Source of the DNA: Aquanectria penicillioides
Taxonomy: Eukaryota > Ascomycota > Sordariomycetes > Hypocreales > Nectriaceae
Direction: 5' to 3'
Length of the DNA stretch: 64,000 bases
Assembly (NCBI GenBank): GCA_003415625.1
Contig: PYIU01000005.1
Span: 1,927,001 to 1,991,000 of the forward strand
Position 1 is the first letter of the stretch, and each line of letters begins with the position of its first letter. Positions 1 to 12,818 of the stretch are shown here, in pieces. The notes beneath the pieces were generated by a model. It searched no databases. It had not been told where the DNA came from and worked only from the letters and a program-made list of their open reading frames with translations. Position numbers and translations under genes: made by a program.

Positions 1-1123
1 ACGAAAGAAGACACAGGTCTGTGGAGAACCATAATGTATATAAATTACAATATCTTCTTCGGTCTGTTTGGTCAAATTCTTGAATTGGGTCATAGCCCTA
101 CATCTCAACACCCAGAAATTTCACTGCCCCCTTCCATAGCGATCCAAGTCCAGTCTCCTTAATTTCAATAGTCTCTCCTTCCAAGATTCTATTTTCATGG
201 CATGGTGGCTAGTGTAAGGCTTCTTTGGGTCATTGGTATCATGGGTCATTCTATATATCCTACGAAAGACTGGACGTGACATGGGTGGGCAAATTTCGTA
301 TGATACATCAAAATGAAAAAAGCAGGACCCCAAAAGCTCCCGTACTGACACGGAGGACGAGGTTTGTGTTTATATGGGAAAGAAACTCCAAAGAAAATGT
401 GATTTCGAACCCCTCAGTTTCATGTGCTGATTATATGAGACATGAGTGTCCTTTTGTGAGTCGACAGATATCAAATAGTGCTACCACATTCTTGTCTAAA
501 ACGCCTATCTTAGTCAGAGAGACACAAGAGTTGAGCTGAGCATCTTAGCAAATGAGTAAACTCCAAACAAAAATATCAAAGGCAATAAAGATATTTATAA
601 TCATTTTAATTTCTTTGTCGCTAAATCGAGACTAGTCCTAGTAATGCTAGGACTGATGACGCCTTTTCGGTGCTGCACATGCACCACCAGATGATGATAA
701 TATTGAAAGTAGCCCAGTTAAGCGGCCCGAATGCATCGTGATGCTATGCAGCCATCAACCGATCGAGGGGAGTCGAAAATAGAATTCAGCCACACGAAAG
801 CGCGGTCTACGCCCAAATAGGAAAGTATAGACCAGAGTCAACCCACCTTCAGCTTCAGCATGTGACCCGCCGCCGATAAGCGTACAGTGTGAGACATCAT
901 GGCCGATACTCGTTTTATCGGACGTTAGACACGATTAGGAAAGTATAGACCATGCTCAATTTGCAGCACCTCCATCGCATTCGAATAGAAATAATAAGCT
1001 GTTTATAAAGTGGGCATATAAATAATACGTCAAACACATTTGATCATGCGTCTCTGTTTTCTTTGATTAAATTACTCCATGATTCTTTGAATTGCTCATT
1101 GTTCTTGGACAGTGTCATCACAT
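1..1123. other. AT-rich intergenic region upstream of the amidohydrolase
   Basis: No coding sequence is supported; the short open frames here lack family-like composition. The stretch is AT-richer than the rest of the window. It contains a short inverted repeat (7-bp arms at 634-640 and 648-654), a 17-bp direct repeat (818-834 and 936-952) and two GATA-type motifs (695-700 and 874-880). It probably includes the promoter of the gene starting at 1124. Confidence 0.6.
818..952. repeat. 17-bp direct repeat pair upstream of the amidohydrolase
   Basis: An identical 17-mer (TAGGAAAGTATAGACCA) occurs at 818-834 and 936-952, with start points 118 bp apart, 172-306 bp before the start codon at 1124. 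A perfect repeat of this length in non-low-complexity promoter DNA suggests a paired regulatory site. The binding factor is unknown. Confidence 0.6.
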
Positions 1124-2555
1124 ATGCCCATCATGCCTCGGATTATTATTTACAACGCGACAATCTTGACCTTGGATGATGAGGATTCGTTCTTCTACCC
1201 TGGGACCGTCGAGATAGATGGCGATCGTATCAGTCAGGTTTACAGCGGAAATCCTAGTGATGAATTGCTCAATGACATATCTATTACACTACTTGACGGC
1301 ACGGACAAACTGGTGATGCCAGGATTCGTCGATCTGCATTTCCATACCTCTGTCGCCAAGGTAGATTTTTCCTACCTTCTTTTCTCCCAGACAATTTATA
1401 AACTAAACCGCTATCTAGGGATTTGGAGACGAGCTGCCCTTGAAAGAATATTTAGACGAAGTATGGTATCCGAGTGTAAGGGCACTGACCAAAGATCGTG
1501 CCTACACAGGTGCGATGCACTCGTACTGTACTGCCATCAAGTCCGGCACCACTACTGTAAACGATATGTACCGTTTCGTTGGTTCGCTTGCCGATGCGGC
1601 GAGCAAGATCGGTGTCAGGGCTGTTCTTAGCAACGAGGTGGCCCTCGAGGAACACAAATTAGACTTGATCGAAGACAACGAAGCCTCATTCCTACAAAAC
1701 AATGGCAGAGAATCAGATCGCATCCGAGTTTGGATGGGCCATGAGTGGATGTGTACTTCAAATCCAGAGTTAATGGCCCAGGTGGGTAAGATGAAGAAGA
1801 AGCTAGGCACAGGGCTACACATCCACTTGTGCGAATCTGAACAGGAGGTTGATGACACCCGAGCCAAATATGGGAAGACACCTATCGAGATTGCTTATGA
1901 ATCCGACTGTTTGGGTCCCGATACTGTGGCAGCACACTGCGTGCATCTAACCGACCGGGACATTGCGCTGCTGGCAGAGACTGGTACATCTGTCTCATAT
2001 GACCCTGGGTCAAATGCAAAGCTTGGGAATGGGATAGTTCGGCTTCAAGATTTGAAGGCCGCGGGTATCAATATTGGAATGGGAATTGACGCTTTCGAAT
2101 GTGAGAATAGCCCGGATATGTTTGAGCTCATGAAGTTCGGTTCGCTCATCCAGCGGGCCTTGCATCAGGATGCGTCACTAGCTAAACCCCACGACATCCT
2201 GCGTATGGCTACCAGAAATGGCGCCAAGGCCCTGGGAATCAACACCGGTATCATTTCTCCTGGGAAGAAGGCAGATGTCATCGTGGTAGATCTCACCAAG
2301 AACCAAATGTTCACGCCTCTCCTGAAGGAACCGAGAAGACGCAAGACAATGCTGGAAAGTCATCTTGTGTTTGGCTGCAACGGCTCTGCTGTTCAACACT
2401 CAATTATTGACGGCAGCTTAGTTATGAAAGATTTCCAGATGTTGGCGGTTGATGAGGAGGCCCTCCGCCGGGATATGGACTCCATGTTTGAAGAAATTTC
2501 CGAGGAAATGAAGTCATTGGTGATTAAGGGACAGAAACAGGAGCAACTCTCTTAG
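1124..2555 (+). CDS. Amidohydrolase, MTA/SAH deaminase-like (AtzA/TrzN/SsnA-type)
   Basis: A metal-dependent cytosolic hydrolase of the amidohydrolase superfamily; relatives deaminate or dechlorinate N-heterocycles such as S-adenosylhomocysteine, methylthioadenosine, guanine or triazines. Exons are 1124-1360 and 1419-2555, with a 58-bp GT-AG intron in phase 0, giving 457 aa. The start is the first ATG of the frame; a second ATG lies three codons later. Metal-site features are visible: an HxH pair (H72/H74, LHFH), a downstream HIHLCES strand carrying His and Glu, AAHCVHL, and an Asp in GIDAFE. The usual SHNP loop reads SYDP, and GTDG reads GIDA, so the substrate is probably not that of well-studied bacterial enzymes. 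The stop lies 17 bp from the stop of the convergent Zn2Cys6 regulator, which may control it. The family call is firm; the substrate is unknown. Confidence 0.88.
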
Positions 2556-2572
2556 TATAGCCCGCATGACAT

Positions 2573-4330
2573 TCATAGCGCATGGAGGAACTCCTTATTA
2601 ATATAAAATGAGATCAATATCATGGTCTGGTACTCTGTTAGGCTCAATGGCTTCAAAATGGTTACGTGGTCCTTATTACCAATTACCTGCTCCCAGGAGG
2701 CATTGGCCTCAGATTCCCCATACAAGTCCCGATGAGACCATATTGCTTCTAATAAGTCCATGCTGTGTCGGACAGTGCCAAGTCCAAACATTTTTGCCAT
2801 GTTCATGAGCAGCAGTCTGACTTGATGCTTGTCGTCAGGATTGATGGCTCCGCAGCCGGCAGAAAAAAGAGGGAAAAGAAGCACTATTCCAGGGCAAGGA
2901 CCATTTCGGAGTTGGATATTGGCTACAAGTGTCAAGATTCGTTGCACAACTTCTTGTACCTCAGTCGCCGAGGCAGGGAGTCCGCAAAGCCGTTGGTAGA
3001 TGTGTAGTAAAGCTGATTGGTGATAGGCCTCGTTGATCCGGAGATATTCCTCTTTCTGAATCGAAGACAAAGTAGTCTCTGCCCTCGTTCCCAGGTTGGC
3101 ACGATTCTTAACCAGCATGCCTTGCAAATTTTGAATGAGCTTTGATGCCTGCTCATTGAAGCCCATCATGGCTTGATTTGGCATTTCATTCCGACGTCGT
3201 AATAGAAAGCCAATTTCCACAAATACGTAGACTAAATCGTTGGAGTAAGCGGTGAATTCGTCAATCTCCTGTGCCCGGCCATTATCTCTGAGCATACGAA
3301 TAGCCTGTTTTGAGGCCGACTCTGTCGGGGGGTGTCCTGACACATTCGCAAGCGCAGCCAACGAGACGAAACATTTTGAAATAAACGCCCTGGTTGAATT
3401 TTGAGAATAAACGCTCCATGGTGATTTATCACGGCTGAACAGAGTGGCAGCCCCTTCGAGGTGAAGCCTCCACGAGTGTGACTTGTCATTGCTGGCAACG
3501 ACTTGAGAGTAGCATAACAACAAGATTGTTGACATTAGAGATTCTGTCGGAGCGCCAGCCATATTGGAAATTTCCGACCGCAACTTTTCAATGGCCATTG
3601 TCTGTAGGAGCGCCGCTTGCTCAGCGCTCTGTACTAGCCCAGAGCTTGCTCTATGTGCTGCTGCCAAGTTGAGCAGGGCAGCCATGACATGAGATGTGTC
3701 AACCGCCATCGGCACGAAAGTCGTGCAAAAATCCTCTTTGACAGACGCATCACAGGAAAATGAGTCTGCGACATATGTGAAGTGGTCAAACAGAGGCCTA
3801 CATGAGGTTGGGAGATTGGGTAGGATGGACGGAACGGCACTGAGGGTCAAGCCTCGGTTTTTTTTCGCATCATTATCAGCAAGTAAAATCGATGGGCTCT
3901 TATTGGCTTCCCATTCATTCATGTGTGGTGTCGCAGTGAGTGCATGTTCGCATGTCGCAGGCTGGGTTTCGGAATATGGCTGAGCAAGCCCGTACACAAA
4001 TGACGGGGCTAATGACTTGCTCTCTATTTCCCACATTATTAGCGTTAGCTCTATTCAAACAACACGAGAAATACCTTTTTCACCAATGTGAGCTGGCTGG
4101 CTCGAAACGACGGAGACCGATTGGTTGGAGATGCATCGACCGAAACTCGACTTCTTAAATGGTCGGCCGCCCCACGCTATACGCAACCCATATTGGCAGT
4201 CTCTGTTGTACTTCTGGCACACATCGCACACGGGGTGCTTTTCGTCGCATTTGCGGTGATGTTGTCGACACGGGAGGCAGCCCGAGCGAGAGCGCGGGGC
4301 TGATCGCTTCTTCCGGACAGGTTTCTCCAT
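2573..4330 (-). CDS. Zn2Cys6 transcription factor with fungal-specific regulatory domain
   Basis: A nuclear DNA-binding regulator. Exons are 4330-4075 and 4023-2573; the 51-bp intron (4024-4074) has a CTAAC-like branch site and joins in phase 1, giving 568 aa. Residues about 18-46 form the binuclear zinc cluster: six cysteines with the fungal CxxC-x6-C-x6-CxxC-x6-C spacing, preceded by a basic KKRSAPRSRSG stretch. The rest looks like the fungal_trans_2 type of middle-homology domain, ending in a helical C-terminus (FGLGTVRHSMDLLEAIW). The gene is convergent with the amidohydrolase (17 bp between stops). A pathway-specific regulator beside its enzyme gene is common in filamentous fungi, so it may control that enzyme (inference). 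Its own upstream region has a dense group of GATA motifs. Confidence 0.9.
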
Positions 4331-5129
4331 GGCAAATGGAGATCACAAGGGTGTTTGGAACTCGCGGGAGGGTCGTTTGGTTAATAAAGAAGTGGGAACC
4401 GCAGGCCCCGTAGACATCTCGTTGTTTCTGGTGGAACGGACTAGTTGGGGAAGATAAGTGCCGACAGTTACTGATAGGTAGCTAATAGGGAGTGATAAGC
4501 GTTCTTGATAAGGCATGGGTGCATAAATCATCTCAACATATTGGACATTAGTTCACTACATTGCAGAGTAGTAATCACATCCAAAATCGGAAAGCAGCTT
4601 TCCTTTCGGTTAATTATACAATCCTCTTCAATCCACGAAGACGCGTCCTTTACGAAGAATCGTCAGGTGTGAGTAGCACACTGATTTATACAGGCCTTAG
4701 GCACCCACCTCAATTGACATAGCACAACATCCGGGTTTGAAGATTTGCGGCAGTTCAACATCCATCCCGGTTTGGAGCTCATCGTCTATTTCTTTTGTCC
4801 CGAGTGTCTCACAGCTCTTTCTGAGTCGCATCTGGTCCCCTCAGAGATAACTACATCCACAAACGGCTTGATAAGGGATTTCAACAAAGCGTTATTTGAT
4901 TCGAGGTGTTCTACTCGCAAAAAAAAAAGTCCAACCAATTCAAATGTCCTGCCCATTCATCCATCGGCCGTCCATCATCAAGATTGTTAATGAAAAGATC
5001 AAATAGTGTGTCTCTGATATAGAAACCTCCTCATCATACATGACATGACATATGGTCGTATTCGCTCCCAACGCCATTACTAGTTTCTCGTTTCAGTCAT
5101 TATGACACTCTCCCTAGCTATTCTAGTTA
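4331..5129. other. Intergenic region upstream of the Zn2Cys6 gene
   Basis: No gene is supported. It contains the GATA-motif cluster at 4452-4512 and several AT-rich stretches. The part near 5129 is the 3' flank of the HMG-box gene. Confidence 0.6.
4452..4512. promoter_or_regulatory. Cluster of four GATA-factor (HGATAR) motifs
   Basis: Four HGATAR motifs lie within 61 bp: AGATAAG at 4452, TGATAG at 4472, TGATAAG at 4493 and TGATAAG at 4506. They sit about 120-180 bp upstream of the regulator's start codon. Closely spaced HGATAR sites are the known target of fungal nitrogen GATA factors (AreA/NIT2). Nitrogen control of this regulator is an inference that fits an adjacent amidohydrolase. Confidence 0.55.
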
Positions 5130-7257
5130 TCAGCCTCCTCGGACCCACTCGACAACTTCAAAGGCCACCCGACGCTCAGTGGCTTCGTCCAGGTCGCTTC
5201 CAGCTAGAATCCGGACAACCATCAACGGAGGGCGCTTCTGGACGTTCACAGTTCCGTATTTGGCGATCTCCTCCTCCACGGTGGGCTTGACGTAGACTAC
5301 GAGATCAGGGCCCACGATTCCACGCCAGAGTGTTGCCATCCACTGCCAGTGGTCGATCGGTGCATACGAGTCAGCGATCGGTGCGTTGCAGGCAAACATG
5401 TCGGACAAGGTGAGGCTAAATCCTTCTTTGAGCAACGCCACGGGGATCTTGGATGGCAATGTTTTCCCTGTCAAGTCAATGGGAGAGTTGGACTCTGCGG
5501 AGCCTCGCCGGGAATGCACGTCGCCCTCGTCGTTCTTTGATTCGTGTTTGAAAGTAATGTGTTTCACAATTTCTTTCGACTTTTCATGCCAGCGTGCCAT
5601 TGTTTGGAAATACGCCGCGAAGAAGTCTTGTGACTCCAGTGGAGTCCCTTCCCGATCGACACGAAACCCATCCCCCCCATGAAACTCCTGGGTAGAGTGA
5701 TTCCCCCAAGTCTGAAGATCGAATTGTTCAACTGCTGTCAGAGCCTTCTCGACGGCCTTTCCAACTTGTTGGAGCAGTCTAGGCTTTGGGCCTTCGACGG
5801 CAATAACAGTGCCTCTAGCCCCGGGTTCAAAGCCTCCAGATGCAAGCGCAGGATGGGGATGACAAATCCGGGAGAGGACGGCCAGCTTTTTCGTGAAAGA
5901 AATTGACATGACCATGGCCTCAACACTTCTGGCCTGAGGGTCGCGGGTGCCCGAGATCCCAAGTCCTGTGACAGGTGTATTGATTTGACGAATGTCAACC
6001 TCGGTAGGCATCGTTGGAGACACTGGACCATTGGTCTGGAGAGGGGGAAGTCTCAAAGACTCGTCAAATGAATGGTGGCGGACAGCGTGAGGGCTTTGTT
6101 CAGGCCATGCGGCAGACATTGCTGGACGAGGAGGCGGTGGCATAGAACCTGACTTGGATCTTGTCAAAACTCCAGGTTCCGGTAAAGTAGGAGCGCCATA
6201 TGGTCGCATAGCGCTTGGGGAACCACCCATGGAGAGTGCGCGCGATGTCTGCCCCGGGGTCACGCTTGGGGAGGACACGGGTTGGTAGTTCCCGACGCTA
6301 TTGAAGCGTCGCCTCTTCATTTCAGGGGACTCCGGGTCATACTCGTCTCCGTCATAGAAGCTAGGTCTTTGCGGAAATCGCGACCTGCTTGGTGGCAGAC
6401 TGCCAAAGCTTCCACGGCAACCCAGGTCGACGTCATCTCTCATAGTGGGAGTGTAAGGATTCACCCCAGACTTTCCTCCAGTGGGAGTAGAAAATGAGGA
6501 AGAGGGAGTGCGAGGGGTGGCCAGCGAGCGACCATTGCACTTTGGGCAACGTCCGCCATCATCAGCGGGAGATGATCCTGAGCGGTTGGCCTGAGCGCGA
6601 GCACCACGACGGGGTTGGTATCGATAATCAGGATATTGACGCTGATGGCGTTGCTTTTCTTCATCGGCCAGGCTCTTCCATCTATCTTTGACTTGTTCAG
6701 CTTCTTCCTTCCACTGCTCCCCAATGATCTTGGAGATCTCAGGGTTGGAAAGATTGGGGTTTTCGGCGACAACTTGGGCCTGGTGGTGCTGGCGGTACAA
6801 GATGAAAGCTATACCATTATCAGTTCCCAAATCATAGGCTTCATGCGGAGGAGTTACGAGCAAATATCAGCCCAGCTGATGGTGGACGAGGGACCCGCGG
6901 CAAACAGCAAGGTAGCAAACTGTGACAACAAGGAAAATCGCTCGACTTACCATTGCGAGGCCTGGGAATTTTGGGAGCCGGAGTACAAAGACAGATGTGA
7001 TCCCGAGGGCTGTCGTTGTTCATATTGCTAGGCGTATTGAGCTTGAGGTGCTCGAACCTGGAATAGTTGGCATCGGCCGTGTTGATGGAAGCGGCACGTT
7101 TCCTAGCGAGACCTCCAGTGCGAGGACTGGGAGAATCGGGAGTTTCTATGGCAGTTCGAAAGGCTCGCGGCCCGTCATGGTCGTCGAGCTCCATGGGAGA
7201 CGAGTGGGCCGGGGCCATGGCCTTTGGGGGAGCAACCAAGGATATGACTTGTGACAT
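5130..7257 (-). CDS. HMG-box transcription factor (Ste11/Rox1-like, MATA_HMG type)
   Basis: A sequence-specific HMG-box regulator. Exons are 7257-6951 and 6808-5130; the 142-bp intron (GTAAGT donor) splits the box right after PRPRN and joins in phase 1 to AFILYRQ, giving 661 aa. The start is the ATG at 7257; the open frame extends upstream only through non-ATG codons. The HMG box spans about residues 98-172: RPRNAFILYRQ, then NPEISKIIGEQW and DRWKSLADEEKQRH. A basic PRRGARAQ segment, a CPKC pair and a long Ser/Pro-rich region follow, then a conserved-looking C-terminal domain. Relatives include S. pombe Ste11 and the sexual-development HMG proteins of Sordariomycetes. Orthology to one of these is plausible but not provable here. 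No mating-type gene is nearby. Confidence 0.85.
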
Positions 7258-8979
7258 TTTGAACGGCAGTACAAACAAGACGGAAGCCAATATGACAGGG
7301 GCAAACCGCTAAAAACTTACACCATGCCCTGGTTAGTTGGTGTAAAGTGGGCTATCGATCGGGAGTGGTGAAAAGTGAGTGGATGAGAATGAAAAAAAAA
7401 AAAAAAAAAAAAAAAAGGCAAGCCAGCCTAGAGGGGGCGACGTGAATGAATAATAAGGCCTGAGGGGATGGAGGCGTCGGACAGAAGTATTATGAAAGAA
7501 AGCCTCAGCTGAAGCCGGATTTCGGTTTCTGCGGAGAAGAGCGGATTGTGGTCGTCTTTGTGTGCTGAAGCCCGGTCAGGCATTCATAAGCCGGACAGAG
7601 AACAATGAAAGAAAGGAAAGTCGTAACGTCAATCACCAGAGGCGATCTATGAATCGGCGGCCATTATCGGTTGGTTTTGCCACGTCTTTCATCCGGTACC
7701 TCTCTCGTCCCAGTTTCTCTCTATTTTCTCTCCCTTTCTTTCTTTCTCTCTCTCTCTCTCTTTCTCCTTCTTCTCCTTGACTAATCCTCGCCTTCTTTTT
7801 CAGTTTCTGTAGTCCTTCCAGCTCCTTCGTTTCCCACCTCTTCTTTCAGTGACTGTGATCTTCTTCAACTCCAACAACGCTGGCAATGAGAGAAAATCGA
7901 ACGATGGGCTGCGGTGTGGATCGTGTAGAGCGCCCCCTACATGTCTCGGAAATCCGCTGGCAGATGGATGGAGCAATGACTGGCCAGAGGGTCCTTTGTT
8001 GGCGTTTGCACGATCAACCGGCGGTCCGTCCACCCGTCCGCAATAAGTAACGAGCAGCAACGAAAGGCAATTAAAAGACGACACCAACAACGGGCTAGGA
8101 CCCGGGTGAGAAGCGGACAAGGGAAGAAAATGAGAGGGGAGAGCCAACCAAAACCCAAAGACAAAGTAACACACAGGCCATCCATCATATATGATCATCT
8201 GAGGAGGAGGGGGGGGGCCAGAGGCTTCTTTTGTTTCCCGCGTTCAAAGGACAACAAAAAAGGCCAGAGAGACGCCCGCGCCTCTACCTGGACCGCGCGA
8301 TCCTCTGGCCCCAACCTCGCGAAACGACGACAATGACACTAGCCGGAATGCTGACAGCGCCGATGGTGGTGTTGGAATGCGATGCTCCCTGAGACAAAGA
8401 CAATGTCCGCGCCGTAATTGGGGCCTGCAATCCGGCACGTGATGCCAAACGGGTTTTCTTTCCAACGGGGAACGGACCCTTCAGTACAGATGGGATATTT
8501 GATCGAATACCCTAGGTGGTTGGTTTGGTTGAGACGGAGGCGCCGTGGGAAATAGGGACGCGGGATTGTGGATTGTATCGTCATATCTGGGGAAGACATC
8601 AAGCCTCTTTCAGGAGAAACAAGGGCGTCCTGGGCTAAACCACCTTGCCTTATTCGCGCAGCCTGATTAAAGTCCGTGACAAGAGACACAATGATGCTGT
8701 ACCCCCAAGGAGCTGGGAAGCTTGCAATAGCATTTTTGTGCCGGGTTCAACGAGACAGCTTGGCTCCCAGCCAGCCCGACGCCGAACCTTTCTCTCCTAG
8801 TAGTATTCCTAACAAAAAAATTACACGACACTCTTTTTTTTCTCATCACTTCAAAAAAAAAAATGTCCCGTTCGCAGCCTTGTAAAAATGATAATTATGA
8901 CACGTCTTTCTCCCCAGCGCCGCCTAGACCGGTCCAACAATCTCTGTACGACCCCCTAGTCATCACACCTGTCCGCCAC
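7258..8979. other. Intergenic/leader region between the HMG-box gene and RVB1
   Basis: No coding region is supported. It holds an A-tract (7392-7416), a pyrimidine-rich CT tract (about 7700-7780) and purine-rich DNA. A GTAAGT-like donor on the minus strand near 7315 hints at a possible 5'-UTR intron of the HMG gene, not proven. The right end is the 3' flank of RVB1. Confidence 0.5.
7392..7416. repeat. Homopolymeric A tract (25 bp)
   Basis: An uninterrupted run of A lies in the presumed 5' leader or promoter of the HMG-box gene. Such tracts can exclude nucleosomes and are prone to length error in assemblies. Confidence 0.9.
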
Positions 8980-10603
<1,624 letters not shown>

Positions 10604-11423
10604 CTTGTCGGTAGGCTGCCGATGTCGTCAAAAACGGTGGTGTTTATGTCTATACGTTTTCGGGTATGCAGGGACGGCCGGCGACTCTGAGTTATCGGGG
10701 GTTGGGGCGGGAAGTTGTGTTTGAACGTGTGGTTTTGTGTAGTCTTGAGCTCCCAAAGATTTGCGATGGAGCTCAGCCTGTCCTCCAGCCGTCGTCGCCT
10801 TGACAATGCGCGTCTTCGCGCTACCTGGTATCACGTGACTTGGTATGATTCCTAAAATTCCAGCTTACCCTAGAACGATGGGTGATGGTAGCTTTGTTGC
10901 CTCCTATAATCTTGAATAATAAATATTTTGTAGCTTATGGTTGTTTGGGTCGTTTCTGGTGTATTCCCTTTGTTCGATTAGAGACCATTTGCGCGAGTTG
11001 CACTTTTATGGCTGCGTTGCGGACTAAATATGCACGACCTAACTAACTTGAACACCAATATCACATTGAGTTCCTCTTCAACCACGAATCAAAGCTTCTT
11101 ATCCTAAACCCATCTGTACTACCTCAATCTTTATTTTCGACACCCGCGCCTGAGAACTTTCCCATAGAGTTATTCATCCGAACAATGCTGTTTGCGAGTC
11201 GCAGGCCTTGACAACCCTAACTCCCAGGCCGCGAGAGAAGAGAAGCTCGCCGCAACTTATATTTGTTGCATGTATCACCAACTCAACGCCGACGTAACGA
11301 GATATCAACAATCAAATATAAGCGAATGTGTTTTATAGTACTAACATGCCGGCCTACTTTTTTTTCTTGAAATAACCCAAACCCATTACCATATATGCAC
11401 CATACCCACATGCTGTCTATATT
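10604..11423. other. Intergenic region between RVB1 and the EamA transporter
   Basis: Contains the RVB1 promoter on the left and the 3' flank of the transporter on the right. No gene, RNA gene or notable repeat is seen. Confidence 0.6.
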
Positions 11424-12818
11424 CTATCGAGTAGTATGTAATTCCTCGGACGTGCCGGAGGCATTCAAAAGCATAGGTGAGCCTTCTAACTCACCCGAAA
11501 GGTTGCCCAGCCTTTCCACATCGTCGGACGGGGGCTTCGCAGGCGGTGACTTTTTCATCAACACAACTCCAATTGCACTTCCCAGAATTAAAGTGCACCC
11601 AGCCCCACTCATCAAATCCATCTGATGCCCAAACACCCATCGGTCAAAGCTCACGGCAAACAGCATGTGTGTGTAAACCATGGCGTTGGCGCGGTTGGAC
11701 TTGTCCGACCCAAGTCCCGTCGTTAGAAGGTACTGCATAATGAAACCCATCAAACCCAGAGGCAACAGAAGCATCCACTGCTTCAGGGTTGACGGAGTAA
11801 CCCACCTAAGAGCGGGTTGATCGACGCCGAGTATGGGACCGAAAATGAGGGCGGAAGATGAGATGATAGTGGAGATGACACCAAAGTAATTGACCGAAAT
11901 CAAAGGATGCGCTTGTTTACCGATTGTTCGAAGACTCGTAAAGGCACCAGCAGCGCCCAATACACCAACCAATGCAACTCCAACGGCAATTAGTCGTTCC
12001 TCTGCGGTTGCTTGGTGATCAACATCTGGAATCCCAACACTCGAAGGATCGTTGGTGGTTGGATCTCCGTCATCCGACGAAGAGAAGAGCGCCACTGGTT
12101 TCGCAATCAGAACCACGCCAAGGAGGGCAATCAAGGTTGCCAACTGTTCAAGCCGGGTAAAAGGTTCCCTGAGGACAAAGTAACACATGAAGCCCGCAAC
12201 CCCGGGTGCAAGGAACGTAATGACCGTGGCATCTGCTAATGGAATATACATCATGGAATACCACATCCCGAAGATGCCAAAGAAACCAGAGACGCCTCTA
12301 AATATCAAGAGGTGCTGAATCTTTCGACTGCCAAAGGGGAAACCTGGTGTTTTCATCCACCACATGTAAGTCATACAGCACAGCGAGGTGATGGACTGTC
12401 TGAGGAGAAGCACTTGGACAGGGTGCATGCCCTCACCCTCAAACTCGACGAGACGCGCGCTTAGGTTCATCAAGGATCCAAAGAACTGAGAGAGCGCCAC
12501 TAGCAGTGCGGGCTTATTTCGAATCCAAAACTTCTTCCATCGGGATGGAGAGTCGTCAAGTTCAAAGTTCTGCGCATGACTAACAAAGAATCCTGAAGGT
12601 ATCGGTTCGAGAAGTGGGCTCGCGGCAGGGCTGAGAGTTAAGCGAAAGTCGTCAAAGCTTGAGCTCCTCAGCTTGGATGCATCACCTGCGAAGGGCTGCG
12701 GGGTTGGTAATGATAGGTGATCTCGAGACTCTTCTACAGTCTCCCGAGGGGCGAGTTTCGTGAGGGGAGTCGCGGGGATGCCGTCGTAAGGCGCCGGGGG
12801 TCCCGGTTCCTGAGCCAT
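11424..12818 (-). CDS. EamA/DMT-superfamily membrane transporter
   Basis: An intronless 464-aa polytopic membrane protein of the drug/metabolite transporter superfamily (EamA-type, related to SLC35). The first about 95 residues are hydrophilic and Ser/Pro-rich, presumably cytosolic. Then come about ten hydrophobic helices arranged as two EamA repeats. The first repeat runs through LLVALSQFFGSLMNLSARLVE to ALLGVVLIAKP and contains the characteristic FFGIFGMWYSMMYIPLADATVITFL-type segment. The second repeat starts near AVGVALVGVLGAAGAFTSLRTIGK and ends at GSAIGVVLMKKS. The acidic linker SSSDDGDPTTNDPS separates the halves. Substrate and compartment cannot be deduced; plasma membrane or endomembrane are both possible. 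The start is the first ATG, with an upstream region of low coding character. Confidence 0.88.
   Translation of the reverse strand: MAQEPGPPAPYDGIPATPLTKLAPRETVEESRDHLSLPTPQPFAGDASKLRSSSFDDFRLTLSPAASPLLEPIPSGFFVSHAQNFELDDSPSRWKKFWIRNKPALLVALSQFFGSLMNLSARLVEFEGEGMHPVQVLLLRQSITSLCCMTYMWWMKTPGFPFGSRKIQHLLIFRGVSGFFGIFGMWYSMMYIPLADATVITFLAPGVAGFMCYFVLREPFTRLEQLATLIALLGVVLIAKPVALFSSSDDGDPTTNDPSSVGIPDVDHQATAEERLIAVGVALVGVLGAAGAFTSLRTIGKQAHPLISVNYFGVISTIISSSALIFGPILGVDQPALRWVTPSTLKQWMLLLPLGLMGFIMQYLLTTGLGSDKSNRANAMVYTHMLFAVSFDRWVFGHQMDLMSGAGCTLILGSAIGVVLMKKSPPAKPPSDDVERLGNLSGELEGSPMLLNASGTSEELHTTR

Noticed and set aside
121..539. Two small overlapping open frames at the left edge (121-351 minus, 225-539 plus)
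   Set aside because: Both are short, on opposite strands, with no family-like sequence, in AT-rich non-coding DNA.
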